Source: Chromera velia (Eukaryota > Sar > Chromeraceae). Taken from it: 55,248 nucleotides of DNA. Made by a program: the position numbers and the translations under genes. Positions within the stretch are counted from its first letter, which is position 1, and every line of letters starts with the position of its first letter. This document shows, one piece after another, positions 31,901 through 42,800 of the stretch. Location of the stretch: the NCBI GenBank assembly GCA_018398765.1, contig JAHBMJ010005290.1:9077-64324 (forward strand), read 5' to 3'. The notes beneath the pieces are model-generated. The model made no database searches. It was not told the origin of the DNA and worked only from the letters and a program-made list of their open reading frames with translations.

Positions 31901-34900
31901 CGAGATGTCCCTGTGTGGAGAGGCCTGATTGATGCAACTTTGGTCGGTTGGTTGGTAGCTACATGGGTCCATTCTTTTTATGTTAGGGTCGTGGGTCTGT
32001 TGGGGCGTGGGATACTCTTTCTGTCGGTGTATGTGGTGTGTGTGTGTGTGTATGTGTGCTAGTCTCTTTCTCTCTCTCGCGCGCGCGCACGCGCGCGCGC
32101 GCTCTCCCTCTCCCACTGTGTGCGTGCGTGTGTATGTGTGTGTGTGTCCTGTCTGTGTCTTCATTCGTGCAGGAGCGCGCAGAGAACCAAACGCCACAGC
32201 ACCTCTCTGTCCTCCTCCAGGGTGCAGGACAGGTAAGTGGAAAGGAAAAGACATTCACTCATCGTGCCACTTTCTCTCCGCGAGCCTTGGCAACTTTGTC
32301 CGCGGAAAAGTCTTTGAATCAAAGAGTTCTCTGCGATAATGTAGTGGCAATGTGCAAAGAGATGGAAGAGTCTGTTTGCAAGCGTACGGCAAGAGAGGGA
32401 GGTTCTGTCTGTACTTGGTTCTCTTTCCTTCTACAAGGTCTGTCTCTGGCTCTCTTTCCTCGATCGTGCAGGTTGGACTGAATGCGGAGGGTGACATAGG
32501 ACCAGAGAACATGGGGCGGTTGAAGCAGGCCTCTCTGGATATTCTGGTCTGTCTCTCTATCTGTCTGTCTGCCTGTCTGTCTAGTTTTGTCTGTTTTTCT
32601 GTCTGCCTGCCTGTCTAGGTTTGTCTGTTTTTCTGTCGTGTGGGTTTCTCGGTCGGTCGGTCGGTTGGTCAGTCGGGGGGGGGGTTCGTATGGCGGCAGG
32701 TGGAATGGGTTGTTTGACAGGTGAACCTTCGTTCCTTTTAGAAAACTTTCTGAAGGGGGAAGGGGAGCGCTTTCTTCTTTTTGACTCAGCCATCGTTTCT
32801 TGTGCTTTTGTGCCTCTTGCTTCCCCTCTTTCACACGGACACACCCACATGCACGCACACACACGTCCATATGCTCGGAGACGGACAAAGAGTTTCCCCT
32901 CCCATATTGCAGACCGGGTTCTCTGCCCTCCAGAGCGTCAACTTTCTGGAAGGACTTGTCGGTATCGGGAGCCCAGATATTGTGAGTGCCTGTTGGGGGC
33001 AGTGGTAGTTAGTCTTCGGGGTGGTGTGCTCGGCGACTGTTTTCCTTTTGTTAGTTTCTCAACCGTTGCACTTCTGTCTGTCGTCTGCTCGAGTCTGCTT
33101 GTCGTTTTGCTGAGTTTTTGTCGATCTCCGGAGAAGATATGCCCATCTGCCCGTGATTCTTTTTGCGTGCCTTTCTGACTGTTCGTCTGCGTGATTATGC
33201 ACGTCAGCTTAATCGAAAGCCGAAGAGGAAGGGAGCGCACAGAGTAGCGCGGTCGCCTTTTCGTTCTCCTGACTGTCTCTGTTATGTCTTCATGGCCGCG
33301 TGCGTGCGCTCAGGATTTCATTGAGACGTTGTTATCTCATTTTGTTCGCGTTCGGGAGGTCAGTGACTGGTTGGGGGGGCTGGAGGGAACTGAAAGGGGG
33401 ACTCGAATTGGCAGAAAGGACAGGGGGGCAGTGGGGGTTGAAGGGATGGGGCAGGTAGGGGGGAAAGTGGATTCCAGCGATAAGAGGGAAAGTGGGTGTG
33501 GGGTGTGATCTCTCTGGAACATCTGTGTGTGGTAGCCTGTGTACGTGCTTGTGCTTTGAGAAAGGGGCCTCGAAGAAGAGAAATGGAGACCTTCGAGAGT
33601 GAAGAGACAGATCATTTGGTGACACTGAAGGATGTGACGGAGTTTGACATTTGTTTTGCATGAAGGCAGGACTTTCAAAAGTTTGGTTTTCTGTGTGCGA
33701 CGAAGCAGTTTTTTCGTTGGTCTTCATAGGCATGCGGACAGCTCTTGTGTTGAAGGACCTGATGGAAGCTTGTTGCTTCACGTCTGCCCGCCTCTGCGCA
33801 TTTGCGCTTGTGAATTTGAATATGGCTACACGGACGGAATGTGTGCATGCAGGGAGAGTCTCCGCCCAGCAGGCAGCATCAGATGCGCAAGATCGTGTTC
33901 TCGTTGGTGTTAGAGGTCCGCCACAAAGGAAGACATCAATCACCGGCACAGTATAGAGACAGGGAGGCAGTCAGAGACGGCGAAAAGGCACTGCCGCATG
34001 AAGGGCAGGAAAGACTTAAGGGTCTGAAAAAAGAAAAGAAGTCCGAAGACATCTCGCACCAGGCGCTCCCGTTGACTGACGCACGCACTCTTATACGAAT
34101 CCTTTTGAAGCCAGCCGTGTTTGTTTGACAGACTGTGACCCGATTTCATTCATGTGTCACGATTGCATCGACTGAAGTCCCTGCAGAGTATGTCTAGCTC
34201 CTCACCTCTTTCTCCTCTCCTCCCTTCCTCCTGTCGGCTTGTTTGTGTTTTTCTTTGCATCTGCCCTTAGCATCCTGACTTTCTTCGATCCATTCCGAAG
34301 TCCCTCGGCCTCGCTCTTGACAGGTTGGTTTTGTCTGTCTGTCCGTCAAAGCAATTGGTTTTCTTCAACTTCGCATTGAGCTTGGGGCATGTAGCTTCTT
34401 TGTGACAGCTGCCATTAAATAAAGAATAACCAGCTTTGGTAAATTTGCAACCAAAGACACAAGGAGAGAGGCGTCCAGTCGTGCCCGTCGGGTGCATCCT
34501 TCCTTCCCCCCTTCCTTCCATTTTGCCCCTGCAGACATTTCGTGAGAAACTACCTGTTCTGTATTCTTTTCTGCCTCTCCTCCACGCATTGCATTTATTC
34601 TATTTGGGAGAGAGCATAGTCAGGACATTCCACATCAAACAAAAACCATATTGAAAGTCGATCTTAGGAGAAATTCACTTTCGGTCTGTCTATCTGCTTG
34701 CCTTTGTGGACACCAAAGAGGTCGTTGTGGACACCAAAGAAGTCGCTCTTTATTTTCCTGCCGCCTCAAATCACACTGCATGCAGGTATATCGACGGTGA
34801 GCCTCTGGAGGCGAAGCCTGAACGCCTCTTTCACAGGCAACTGCAGAGAATGCTGGAGTCTTTGGGATTCGGTCCTGATCGGCTGGCTCTTCTTAAGAAT

Positions 34901-35246
34901 AAAGGACCCTACGCATTCGATGCAAGGATACTTCGGACGTGGGTTCTCTCTCTTTTTGTGTCGTTGTAGTTTTGCCTGTGTCCGCTATTTCTGTCTCTCT
35001 GTCTCTCTGTTTGTCTGTTGCTTTGTTTCGCGAACTCCGACATTTCCTCGGTTCGATTACACGTTTTTTGAAACATACACTTCCGTGTACTTTCATTCGG
35101 CTTCGCTTCTGCGCCCTGCATCTTTCGCCACACGTGTTCGTGTGCTATCCATCTTCTGACCTTCTTCCCTTGTCAGGTTCCCCTACATGCCTCTCATTCG
35201 TTTCCGTCTCTGTGTTTCCTCTTTGTTTTCCCCTCTCTCTGTCGCT

Positions 35247-35321
<75 letters not shown>

Positions 35322-35786
35322 CTGCGAGCGCGCCTTGGTGCGTGATCATGCCCTACCACTGAGCCCACACGTTGGCACCTGCGTTTCTTTGCACCCACAG
35401 CCGCGAAGAAGTGAAGCGCACAAAAAGACCACGACGGCTGGCACTGGAGGTATGTCTTCTTTTCTGTTTCCCCGGCCCCTCTCCGTTCTGTGTCCTTGTG
35501 TTTGTTGTCTGTTCATTCCCGATGAATCTGCATTCTTTGTGTTCGTTTTTGACAACAGACCGCCCGGCTTTGTGTTGAAGCTGAAGAAGAAGAAGAACAG
35601 GAGGAGCAAGGGAAAGAGAAAGGGGAAGAGGAAAAGGAAGAGGAAGGGAAAGAAGAGGAGGAAGAAGAACAAGAAGAAAAAGAAGAAGAAGAAGGAAGCA
35701 GAAGAAGAACAAGAAGAAAAAGAAGAAGAAGGAGAAGGAAGCAGAAGAAGAAGAAGAAGAAGAAGAAGAAGAAAAACGTACCGTGA
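28965..35786 (+). CDS. Mitochondrial helical-repeat (FASTK/HPR-like) protein, 15 exons
   Basis: Exons: 28965-29849, 30286-30471, 30722-30798, 31234-31320, 31561-31613, 31887-31942, 32173-32232, 32472-32546, 32913-32981, 33314-33358, 33853-33915, 34271-34323, 34786-34938, 35401-35449 and 35559-35786. All joins keep phase and give 712 residues. The N-terminus MHIQMTAAQLPSVLRQKIHV, followed by RVLGRSFSTS, is Arg-rich without acids and looks like a mitochondrial presequence. A poly-Ser run follows. The body repeats two-helix units such as SPTQLLVMTRSLARL, DDKNLALVALSFARMK, SLSQVAHALGRL, TPQHLSVLLQGAGQVG and RQHQMRKIVFSLVLE. These resemble FASTK_1 or heptatricopeptide repeats of organellar RNA-binding proteins. 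No RAP domain is seen at the C-terminus; it ends with a Glu-rich then Lys/Arg-rich tail (TGA 35784). Exons 6, 11 and 14 are the least certain. Confidence 0.75.
30184..30260 (+). repeat. (GT)n(GAGT)n(GA)n in an intron
   Basis: Simple repeat in the first intron of the FASTK-like gene, just before the acceptor at 30285. Confidence 0.9.
32035..32150 (+). repeat. (GT)n / (CT)n / (CG)n tract in an intron
   Basis: GT units, then CT, then an unbroken CG/CA alternation at about 32078-32102, then GT again. Alternating purine-pyrimidine runs of this kind can adopt Z-DNA; that is known of the motif, not shown here. It lies in the intron before exon 7 of the FASTK-like gene. Confidence 0.9.
35230..35325 (+). 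repeat. (CT)n(GT)n in an intron
   Basis: Compound repeat in the intron before exon 14 of the FASTK-like gene, with the same order as at 2218. Confidence 0.9.
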
Positions 35787-35869
35787 CGATGGACTGATTG
35801 CACAAACAAAGTTCTGAGTCGAAATCTCAACACTAGCTGATCTTCCGTTGGCCTCCGAACAGAACTCAC

Positions 35870-36492
35870 TTCGCAGGCCTGTTGCCCGTTGCATGAAGCT
35901 TTCAGAAGCCTTTCAGAACCGCGAAAGTGACAAACGGTTTTCACGAAGCCGTCTGCCTCCTCGGACGGGGCCCCGTAAGATGCATCCATCACCCAGACAA
36001 CTGGCACCTTAGGTTTGCGATCGACTCGTCCTCAAAATTGAACACTCGGCTAAATTCCGCTGCAAAATATCAAGAGGTTAAACCGGTCGGACATGCTTAG
36101 ATGAAACAGTGACTTTGAAAGGTGGTACGAGAGCGTACTTGGAACCGAAGTTGGAACCTCTTCTTTCGCCGCCTCATAGCCATTCTCCGCCAGTGCAAAT
36201 GTGCTGATGGGAAGTTCAGCGACTGCACGGTCGATCTTGCGTTTCAAGCGCGCTGTTTTGGGGACCGCGGGCGGCGTGCCAAGGGCAGACCGAAACTGAC
36301 CAAATGGGGACATGCCGACCGTGACGAGCTGCAAAGAGGTAGAGTCACTAGCAGAGTCATCAGTTATGCCTCTTGAACCGGCCGTCATAGGACTCCTTCT
36401 TGTGCCGCTGCCATCCAAAGGCTCACTTGAGGTTCGCCCTTTGGACGGTCAACCAGACATGCCAGCACGAAGGCAATCACGAAGGTCCTCAT
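35870..36492 (-). CDS. Small secreted protein with lectin-like exon, 3' end unresolved
   Basis: Minus-strand exons: 36492-36427, 36328-36158 (or to 36146) and 36007-35870. All joins are phase 0; donors are GTGAGC and GTTCCA, and a strong GTGAGT follows the third exon. Exon 1 encodes MRTFVIAFVLACLVDRPKG, a signal peptide. Exon 2 encodes a basic segment with PKTARLKRKIDRAVAELP. Exon 3 encodes VVWVMDASYGAP, then TVCHFRG and a CNGQQACE ending. The ASYG...C...C.G...C pattern recalls galactose-binding (SUEL-type) lectin domains, in which ASYG, a Cys and C.G...C recur. The expected downstream half is not confirmed. A candidate fourth exon starts at the acceptor near 35838 and would run antisense toward the 3' end of the FASTK-like gene. 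Family assignment is tentative. Confidence 0.5.
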
Positions 36493-36904
36493 CACAGCTG
36501 CCGTGATCAAGTTCCACTCAACAGACCACCGTGCAAGCTTCCATCGAAGACTTGAGCTTCAATGTGCGGCAAGCATGACGGTGCTAGCTCAAATCGAACG
36601 CGTCGTACGTATATCGATTGTACGTATCGATCAACATGTCGCGGTCGTGAGTGTTGCAGATGTGTTGCAGACGCAACACGCACGCATGCATGTGTTGCGA
36701 GCCCGCATGTTGCAGGCAACACATGAGCATGCACACGTGACACGAAATGACATGCACGCAGTCGGTTTGACCGCCTTCTCGCCTATATTAATAGCTTGTC
36801 GATCAGTATACATTGCCATACAAGCGTCTACCGATCCTCGATCAAGAAAGGAACAGAGTGACGCTGGAAGAAAGACACCAGGCCTGTTTTGGGCCGCTTG
36901 CAGG
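36493..36904. promoter_or_regulatory. Short divergent 5' spacer between two secreted-protein genes
   Basis: Only 412 bases separate the two start codons. It is dense in palindromic words: TACGTA and ATCGAT repeats at 36605-36633, TTGCAGACGCAACA, ACGCATGCATGT and GTTGCAGGCAACA near 36665-36725, and a TATATTAATA box-like run near 36783. The paired TTGC.../GCAA words form imperfect stems. A shared promoter is likely from spacing; factor identity is unknown. Confidence 0.5.
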
Positions 36905-37688
36905 ATGTGGCTGCTTTCTCTTGTATTTGTAAGCTTTGGGTTCTGCTCGGCCTCGAGTGTGGACGATCACTATTCCATCTCAGACGTTCGTTTGAAGGAC
37001 CGGTCGTCCGCGTGTTTTGAGGGACCTCTAAACACTGGACAGCCCGTAAGTTTGATAGTTGGTGAAAGGCCCTCAAAATTACCTCGACTTTGCCTGGAAC
37101 GAAGATGAGTGATTATTCACTTTCATGACCCTCACACTTTCGTGACCCTCCAGGTGACGCTGCACGTCAAGCAGACTCTTTTTCATGAAGACTCAGAAAT
37201 TTCCGTTTCAGACTCTGAAATCGACGTAATCGCGTTTGAGCACGGCGTCCCTCCGATAAACCAAGGTGGGTGGGGCGCGCAATTGTATAGACGGAGAAAG
37301 ACGTCCTGCAAAAGTATGGTGGAAAAGGAGTAACGGACACCGTGGCTTACACTCAACTAATATAATCGCTGCACCTGCTTGCAGCTTTGAAATCCTTGTC
37401 GTGCACAGGTGAGGTGTTTGTTCAAGTTTGTCTTCGAGTCTGTGTTTGTTCAAGTCTAGCAGGTGTGGTTCGAGCCTGTGGTTCGAGAGTGTGTTGCATT
37501 CTCCCTCGACTGGCTGCACAGGTGACGAAGCGGTAATGGAAGTTGAATTCGGTACCATGGGGACTTTAAAGTATGAGGTCACCCTGGTCTCATCTCGCGT
37601 GCTTGGAAGCAGCCCGGTGCCCCGAAATCACCCAAATTTCCCTGCCCTGCACCCTCATTCTCGCTTCGGCCACTCTGCTGAGCTCTGA
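36905..37688 (+). CDS. Small secreted protein, three exons
   Basis: Exons 36905-37045, 37154-37265 and 37522-37688, with donors GTAAGT and GTGGGT and acceptors CCAG and ACAG. Phase is kept and gives 139 residues. The start MWLLSLVFVSFGFCSASS is a clear signal peptide. The mature protein is acidic (SVDDHYSISDVRLKD, HEDSEISVSDSEIDV) and then has a beta-rich stretch (MEVEFGTMGTLKYEVTLVSS) before a Pro/His-rich tail. Only one cysteine remains after the signal. No family is recognised. It is head-to-head with another secreted-protein gene, so the two may be expressed together. Confidence 0.7.
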
Positions 37689-38509
37689 CTCGAGACTCCG
37701 ACACTTCTGACGACTTCGCGATATGTCTATACGCTCGCGCACAAATGTCTATAAATGTTTCTGATTTTTTCAATAATTGTCACTTCTGAATTCAGTTATA
37801 TTTGAAATTATTTGGCAGTGAAATTGGCAGGACGGGCTTGGTGAAGTGAGGGATTTGAGCGTAAGCTAGAAAAATCAAAAGGCACCTCGGAGTCCCCAAA
37901 CTTGTCTCATAAACTAGCTCGTAAAAAAAAAATAATAAGAGAAAAAAAAATGAGTTATAGGTCTATAGAGTTACAGTTCAACTTGGTACGCATACGTCTT
38001 CATAATTGTTTATGCAAGAAAAAGCTAAAAATTGAAATTAAATTCAATTTTTCAATTAAACTACTGTTATTCAAATGTTCCATTGAGTGTAACTATAAGA
38101 TTATATTTCTTCATTTCTTTAGCGCATTACTAGGTATATTAATTGATTTTACACATGCACTTTTATAGCTTTTAACGTGCTATTCCTCCTATTGGTTTGG
38201 TCCAAAATTGGTTAAATCGGTCGTTTTGATCTATTTTTACCCGGTCTAAAATCGGTTAAATTGGTCATTTTGACCTATTTTTACCCATTCCGAGTCATCT
38301 ACTACTTTTTAATATCATGCGTCAATTCTATCTCACACTGAGCTCTCAACTAGGTGGCGTTCTATTAATTAGATAAAAATAAGTGTGACGATCGTTTCCT
38401 TAACAAATAAATTAAGGAGTAATTAACAAAAAAAAAAAATCTTTTCTGAAGACAAAGAGCATGCATATAAGGCCTAGAATTGTGTCTAATACTAAAATTA
38501 TATATCTAG

Positions 38510-38547
<38 letters not shown>

Positions 38548-38658
38548 AAATTATATAAATGCTATCACTGGAAATGCACATACTATTAATGCATGGGGCA
38601 CCTTTCACACCTTCGGGCACTGAGTTTGATCCAACAAACAGTGTTGACACGAAATCAC
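37689..38658. other. Convergent AT-rich spacer
   Basis: AT-rich from about 37740 with poly-A runs and a (TA)n tract at 38517-38541. It contains a 44-bp tandem duplication (separate entry). No coding frame is supported. Confidence 0.5.
38199..38286. repeat. 44-bp tandem duplication
   Basis: Two adjacent units (38199-38242 and 38243-38286) of the type GGTCYAAAATYGGTTAAAT ending TATTTTTACCC. They differ at about five transitions. Confidence 0.9.
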
Positions 38659-38901
38659 TCATGAGAAGCACCCAAAGGGAAAATTGAATCCAATGGCAGC
38701 CCCTCGGGCCTCGTCTTCAACTGCGTGGACGTCAATACCATTACAGTTTCTCACAGTCTTCTTCTCTTCATTCGAAAAGGTGTCTGACCTGGTGTCCATA
38801 GTCCTTTTTTTTCTCGAGTTCCGGACAGACGTCCCAAAACAGATTGTCGCATTGTTTTCGACCTGTTTGTTTCTCACGATTTCTCCAACGCAAGTGTACC
38901 T
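38659..38901 (-). CDS. Possible terminal exon of an unidentified gene
   Basis: A minus-strand frame reads from an AG acceptor-like site near 38901 (RYTCVGEIVRNKQ), through GTSVRNSRKKRTMDTRSD and CNGIDVHAVEDEARGAA, to FNFPFGCFS and a stop. The mixed composition and four spaced cysteines look coding. No upstream exon could be joined with confidence. It could also be 3' UTR sequence of the large gene upstream on the same strand. Confidence 0.25.
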   Translation of the reverse strand, partial: RYTCVGEIVRNKQVENNATICFGTSVRNSRKKRTMDTRSDTFSNEEKKTVRNCNGIDVHAVEDEARGAAIGFNFPFGCFS

Positions 38902-38914
38902 CAACATGCAGTGA

Positions 38915-39839
38915 CCGTTTGACTCTTTTCATGCAACGCTCTGATGTTACTGCTCTCGAACAGCGGCGGATTCGTGTTCTGTCAGAAGCCAAGAAAGCGA
39001 ATCGATTTCTTGCCATTTAAATTGCGACAGCACCCTTCACCTAGTGTGAGTTCAAACCAGAAAGTTTTCGGATGGGGGAGACATCCAACTGCACTACGAG
39101 TATGAACAAGAGGAGACGATCTCAGGTCGGAAGCACGAGACGTGAACGGGAGCGAAACTTTAGACTGGGAGAGAGGGAGAGAAGGACGGAGGAAATGGTA
39201 GAGAAGACGCGAAAAGGAGAGGGCGTGTTTCTGATCAGACGCGAACTCTCAAATGCACATACATGGGTTTGCACACGAATGGGTACAGCCCGAACTCTTT
39301 CTAGCATACATCACTTCACCCATCCGCACCCCTGACACAGAAAGACGTGCCAGCTACCCGGACTCCTGCAACTTCTTCGGAAAGCAAAGAAGAAACAGAG
39401 AATGGTGAGGAAAAATTGACAAGGAGGATAGATTTTGGTACACACGTGCACTGCATGTGGAAGTTGAAAATGAGCAAGGCTTTGTTTGGCGTGAACACGC
39501 AGCAACAGCGACATTGGAAATGCACGATCGAACATGCATCATTTTTCCGTTTCCAATCCTCATCAAGCCAACCCGCCTGCTTGCCTCACAAGCCAAGCTC
39601 AACAAGACCGACAGAGCAGGCCAGACTGGGAACTCAAAAATGCAGTGTCGGGATGAAACAGAAACTCTAGGAAGCAGGCGAACAAAGAGGGGTCAGTCAT
39701 TCCGCTTACTCAAAGCGGCCAACCCCCCCCCCAATTGTTCAGTGGCACACGGAACCCAGTACCCCCCACTCTCCCCTCTCTATCAGTTTCCCTGCCACCG
39801 CCCTCTTTCCCCCAGCCGGCTTGTCAGTCTGCATAGACC
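38915..39839. other. Spacer downstream of the SAM-CHAT gene
   Basis: Short overlapping frames on both strands and no recognisable domain. It probably includes the 3' UTR of the minus-strand gene ending at 39840 and perhaps upstream exons of the frame at 38659. Confidence 0.4.
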
Positions 39840-42800
39840 TTATGAACAAGCAGCAGGGTGTGCAGGCGTCTGCAAGGCCTGGAGGAGGAGACGGAGCTGC
39901 CTCTCCTCCAGGGGGAGCCTCCGATTTCCCGACCCCCCACTTCCCCCATGGCCTGCGGGAGGTGCGGGGGGGGCCTCCGCTGTGCCCTCGTCCTTCGCCT
40001 CACACACACTCCCAGAGCCGTCTCTTCTCGCTTCTTCACAAATTTCGAGGGCACTCTGAAAGTACGAACGCCAGTCAGGGGTTCCCCCCGCGCCGTCACG
40101 GCAGGCCCCCGGCCGAGTCTGGCCGTCCGGCTCACCGCTGGAGCTCATGCGAATGCACAGACCCGCAAAATAAGCGGCACGACACAGATCATCACGCACA
40201 CGAAGGTACCACTCCTGTCCTGGGAGTGCGCTTCCTTCTTTCCCTTTTCCCTCTTCTGCTTTCGTCTGCTTCCACCACATCATGAGACGGTGGAAATCAG
40301 AGAACGCAGTCTCCAAGTGCGTCAAGGCCTCAGGGGCCTTCTCGGCAGCCAACAAAGCTCTGCCAAGGAACAGACGGGTTGACGCAAGGGCAAGGGGGTC
40401 CTTGTTAGTGCAGGCAGCGGAGAGACGCAGAGCAAGAGAGTCGTGAAGTGCGGCAACTGCCTCCTTCACTCTCTCACCCGCTTGGTCTTTCAGGCATTCT
40501 CTTGCGGTTGGGGGGCGGGTGGCGATCCCTGCGGAGGGGAACAGGGAGCCCGCAAACCCCTCCAGAGCCCCCATGATCGTTGCATCAGGGCGCCCCGTGC
40601 CATCCAATGCATCCTCCACCATCATCAAAAGTGCGCAACCGAGAGACAAACTCAGGTCGCACACCTGCCCTGTGTACTTTGCACCACAGCAGCTGAAAGT
40701 GGTAATGCAATTTCGGAAAAGGGGAATGGCATCGCTGGGTCTCTGTTGGAGCTCATACAGCTGAGCAAGTCGATGCTTTGTTTCCGCAACTGATGGGTGG
40801 TGTTCGGGCAGGTGTCCGACTAGAATTGTCAGTGCTTTCTTGAAGCAGTGCTCTGCCCCCGAAATTTCTTTCAACTGCACTCTCACTGCACCCAGTTCGT
40901 GGTACGACACCCCCACTTCCAAATGGTGAATGCCTAGGACTCGTTTCTTCAACTGCACTGCCCTGCCCAGCAGGTCACGTGCAGTCACCAAGTCCCCCGA
41001 ATTCCCACACGCCACACCGAATGCTGCCAAGGTCTGGCACGTCTCTATGGACATGGGGGCAAATCGGAGACGGAGATCCAGACAACAGTCGAAACAGGTG
41101 CGGGCTCGTTCGAAATCCCCCCGGGCTTGCCACTGGAAATTCGCAGCGGCAAACAGAATCGAGGCGAGCTGAGACACATACAGAATTGTGAAACTGCCCA
41201 TCGCAGTCGCGAAGGTCGACGCTGCACGGAACTTGGCAACTGTGGCAGCTGCCGTCCCCCTGTGTGCATGTGAGTCGACAGCGGCACGGAGACGGGTCCA
41301 GAGACGGTGTGCGGTGGTGTGACATGCAATGACCATCTTCCGATTGGATTCCATTTCGTCGATGGCTGCTATGAATTTGGCTTCTGCTGTGTCGTACCGC
41401 CAAGAGTCGCGGGCAATCTGTGCTTCCAGAAAGAACCCTTCGGCCCTTTGCATCGCGGCAGCACATCTGGCGAGTTGCTGCTGTGCCTGGATGGCTTCAT
41501 GTTCCCCGTCGATCTGAGATTGGAGACGGGGAACCTTGGGGACATCTGCCGTCTCCTGCTCTGCTGCCATCTGAGAGGCAACGTGGGCAAGGGCTGCTGC
41601 GTGGTTGGAATGCCCCACTTCCCCGTAGGCCTGTGCAAGGTGGAGGCACATGGAGGCAATGGCCTGGGGCTTGGCGGCGCCCTGGGGGGTCCACCAGGGG
41701 GACTCGTAGGGGGGCATGAGCAGCCACTTGAGAGGCTCGGAGTGGGGTCCGAGGGCGACAGTTTCGGGCACACTGGCAGTGGAGGAACCTGGGGCAGAGG
41801 AAGCGGTCTCAAGGGTGGCAGAGATATCTCTCTCGATGACGGAAGCAGAGGGTGTGACCCCTCTAGGAATGTGGGAAGCGGTTGGTTGGGGTGTGCGGCT
41901 GGATGCGGTGGCTGTTCCTGTTGCTGTTGTGCCGACATCTGTCGTGAGGACGCTCACGTTCTCATTCTCATTCGCCCAGTCGGGGGATTCGTCTGAGCAT
42001 ACGGGCTCGGGAAACTCCAAACAAGGCAGGGGGGGCGCCTGTTGTTGCTGTGTCTCTTCAACCACAGCCTCCCCCCCTTCTGCCTGCTGGACGCTCTTTG
42101 CGCCCCCCCTCACTCTTTCGTTAGCCCTCACACCGGAGTAGATGGAAAGGGCTGCGAGAGCAGGACTTCCATGTGCCCTGGAAGTTAGGGCCTGCTTCAC
42201 TCGCTCCGAAGCCTCACGCTCGAGGTCGGACGCCGAGACCCCGACTGACGTGTGGGGGTACGACATTTCGGCCTCTCCTGCATACTGCGGCACCATCCCG
42301 CAGAGGTTCACCCTCAGAAACGCAGTGCCATACCCTAGCAGATACGACTGCAGCTCATCTGACTGCGTTTGGGAGAAAGCATCTCCGGCTGCGACGGTCC
42401 CGGAAGGCAAATGTGCGAACGCGGGGTTACTCGGGGATGCAGAGAGACTGTCGTGACCCACACAGGTCCTGTCGAGGTGCATTCTGAGACTGCGTTCGGA
42501 GTTCATACAGGCTTTGTCAAAGGAAGACAGGAAGTCTTTTCGACTGGAGACGGGAGGAGACGGGAAGCGGGATGCCCCCTCAGAGGCTTTCACGTTCTCG
42601 CCTCCTGATGCCGAGTTACTCTCTGCCGTCAGTTGGGGTCGGAGGAAATATGCGAGTGTGGCAGAGGGAGAGACGGAGAGACTCTCGAGAGGAGGCAGAC
42701 TCGAAGCGCAGGACGCGCCAGAGACGATGTGCGTCTCCTCTCCGACAGAAGCGCTGTCGAGTTCCCTGGAGGAGACTTCTGCCTCCTCCAGGAGGGAAGG

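Noticed and set aside
33651-33850. Helical-looking frame (ALVLKDLMEACCFTSARLCAFA) as an exon of the FASTK-like gene
   Set aside because: It would need an incoming phase that the preceding exon does not provide, whereas the exon at 33853 fits exactly. It remains a possible alternative exon.
35172-35240. Exon starting at the acceptor near 35176 (FPYMPLIRFRL) in the FASTK-like gene
   Set aside because: Exon 34786-34938 joins 35401-35449 in phase without it, and the frame runs into a CT repeat.
37689-38658. 44-bp tandem repeat as a CRISPR-like array
   Set aside because: There are only two directly adjacent units without spacers, in a eukaryotic spacer.
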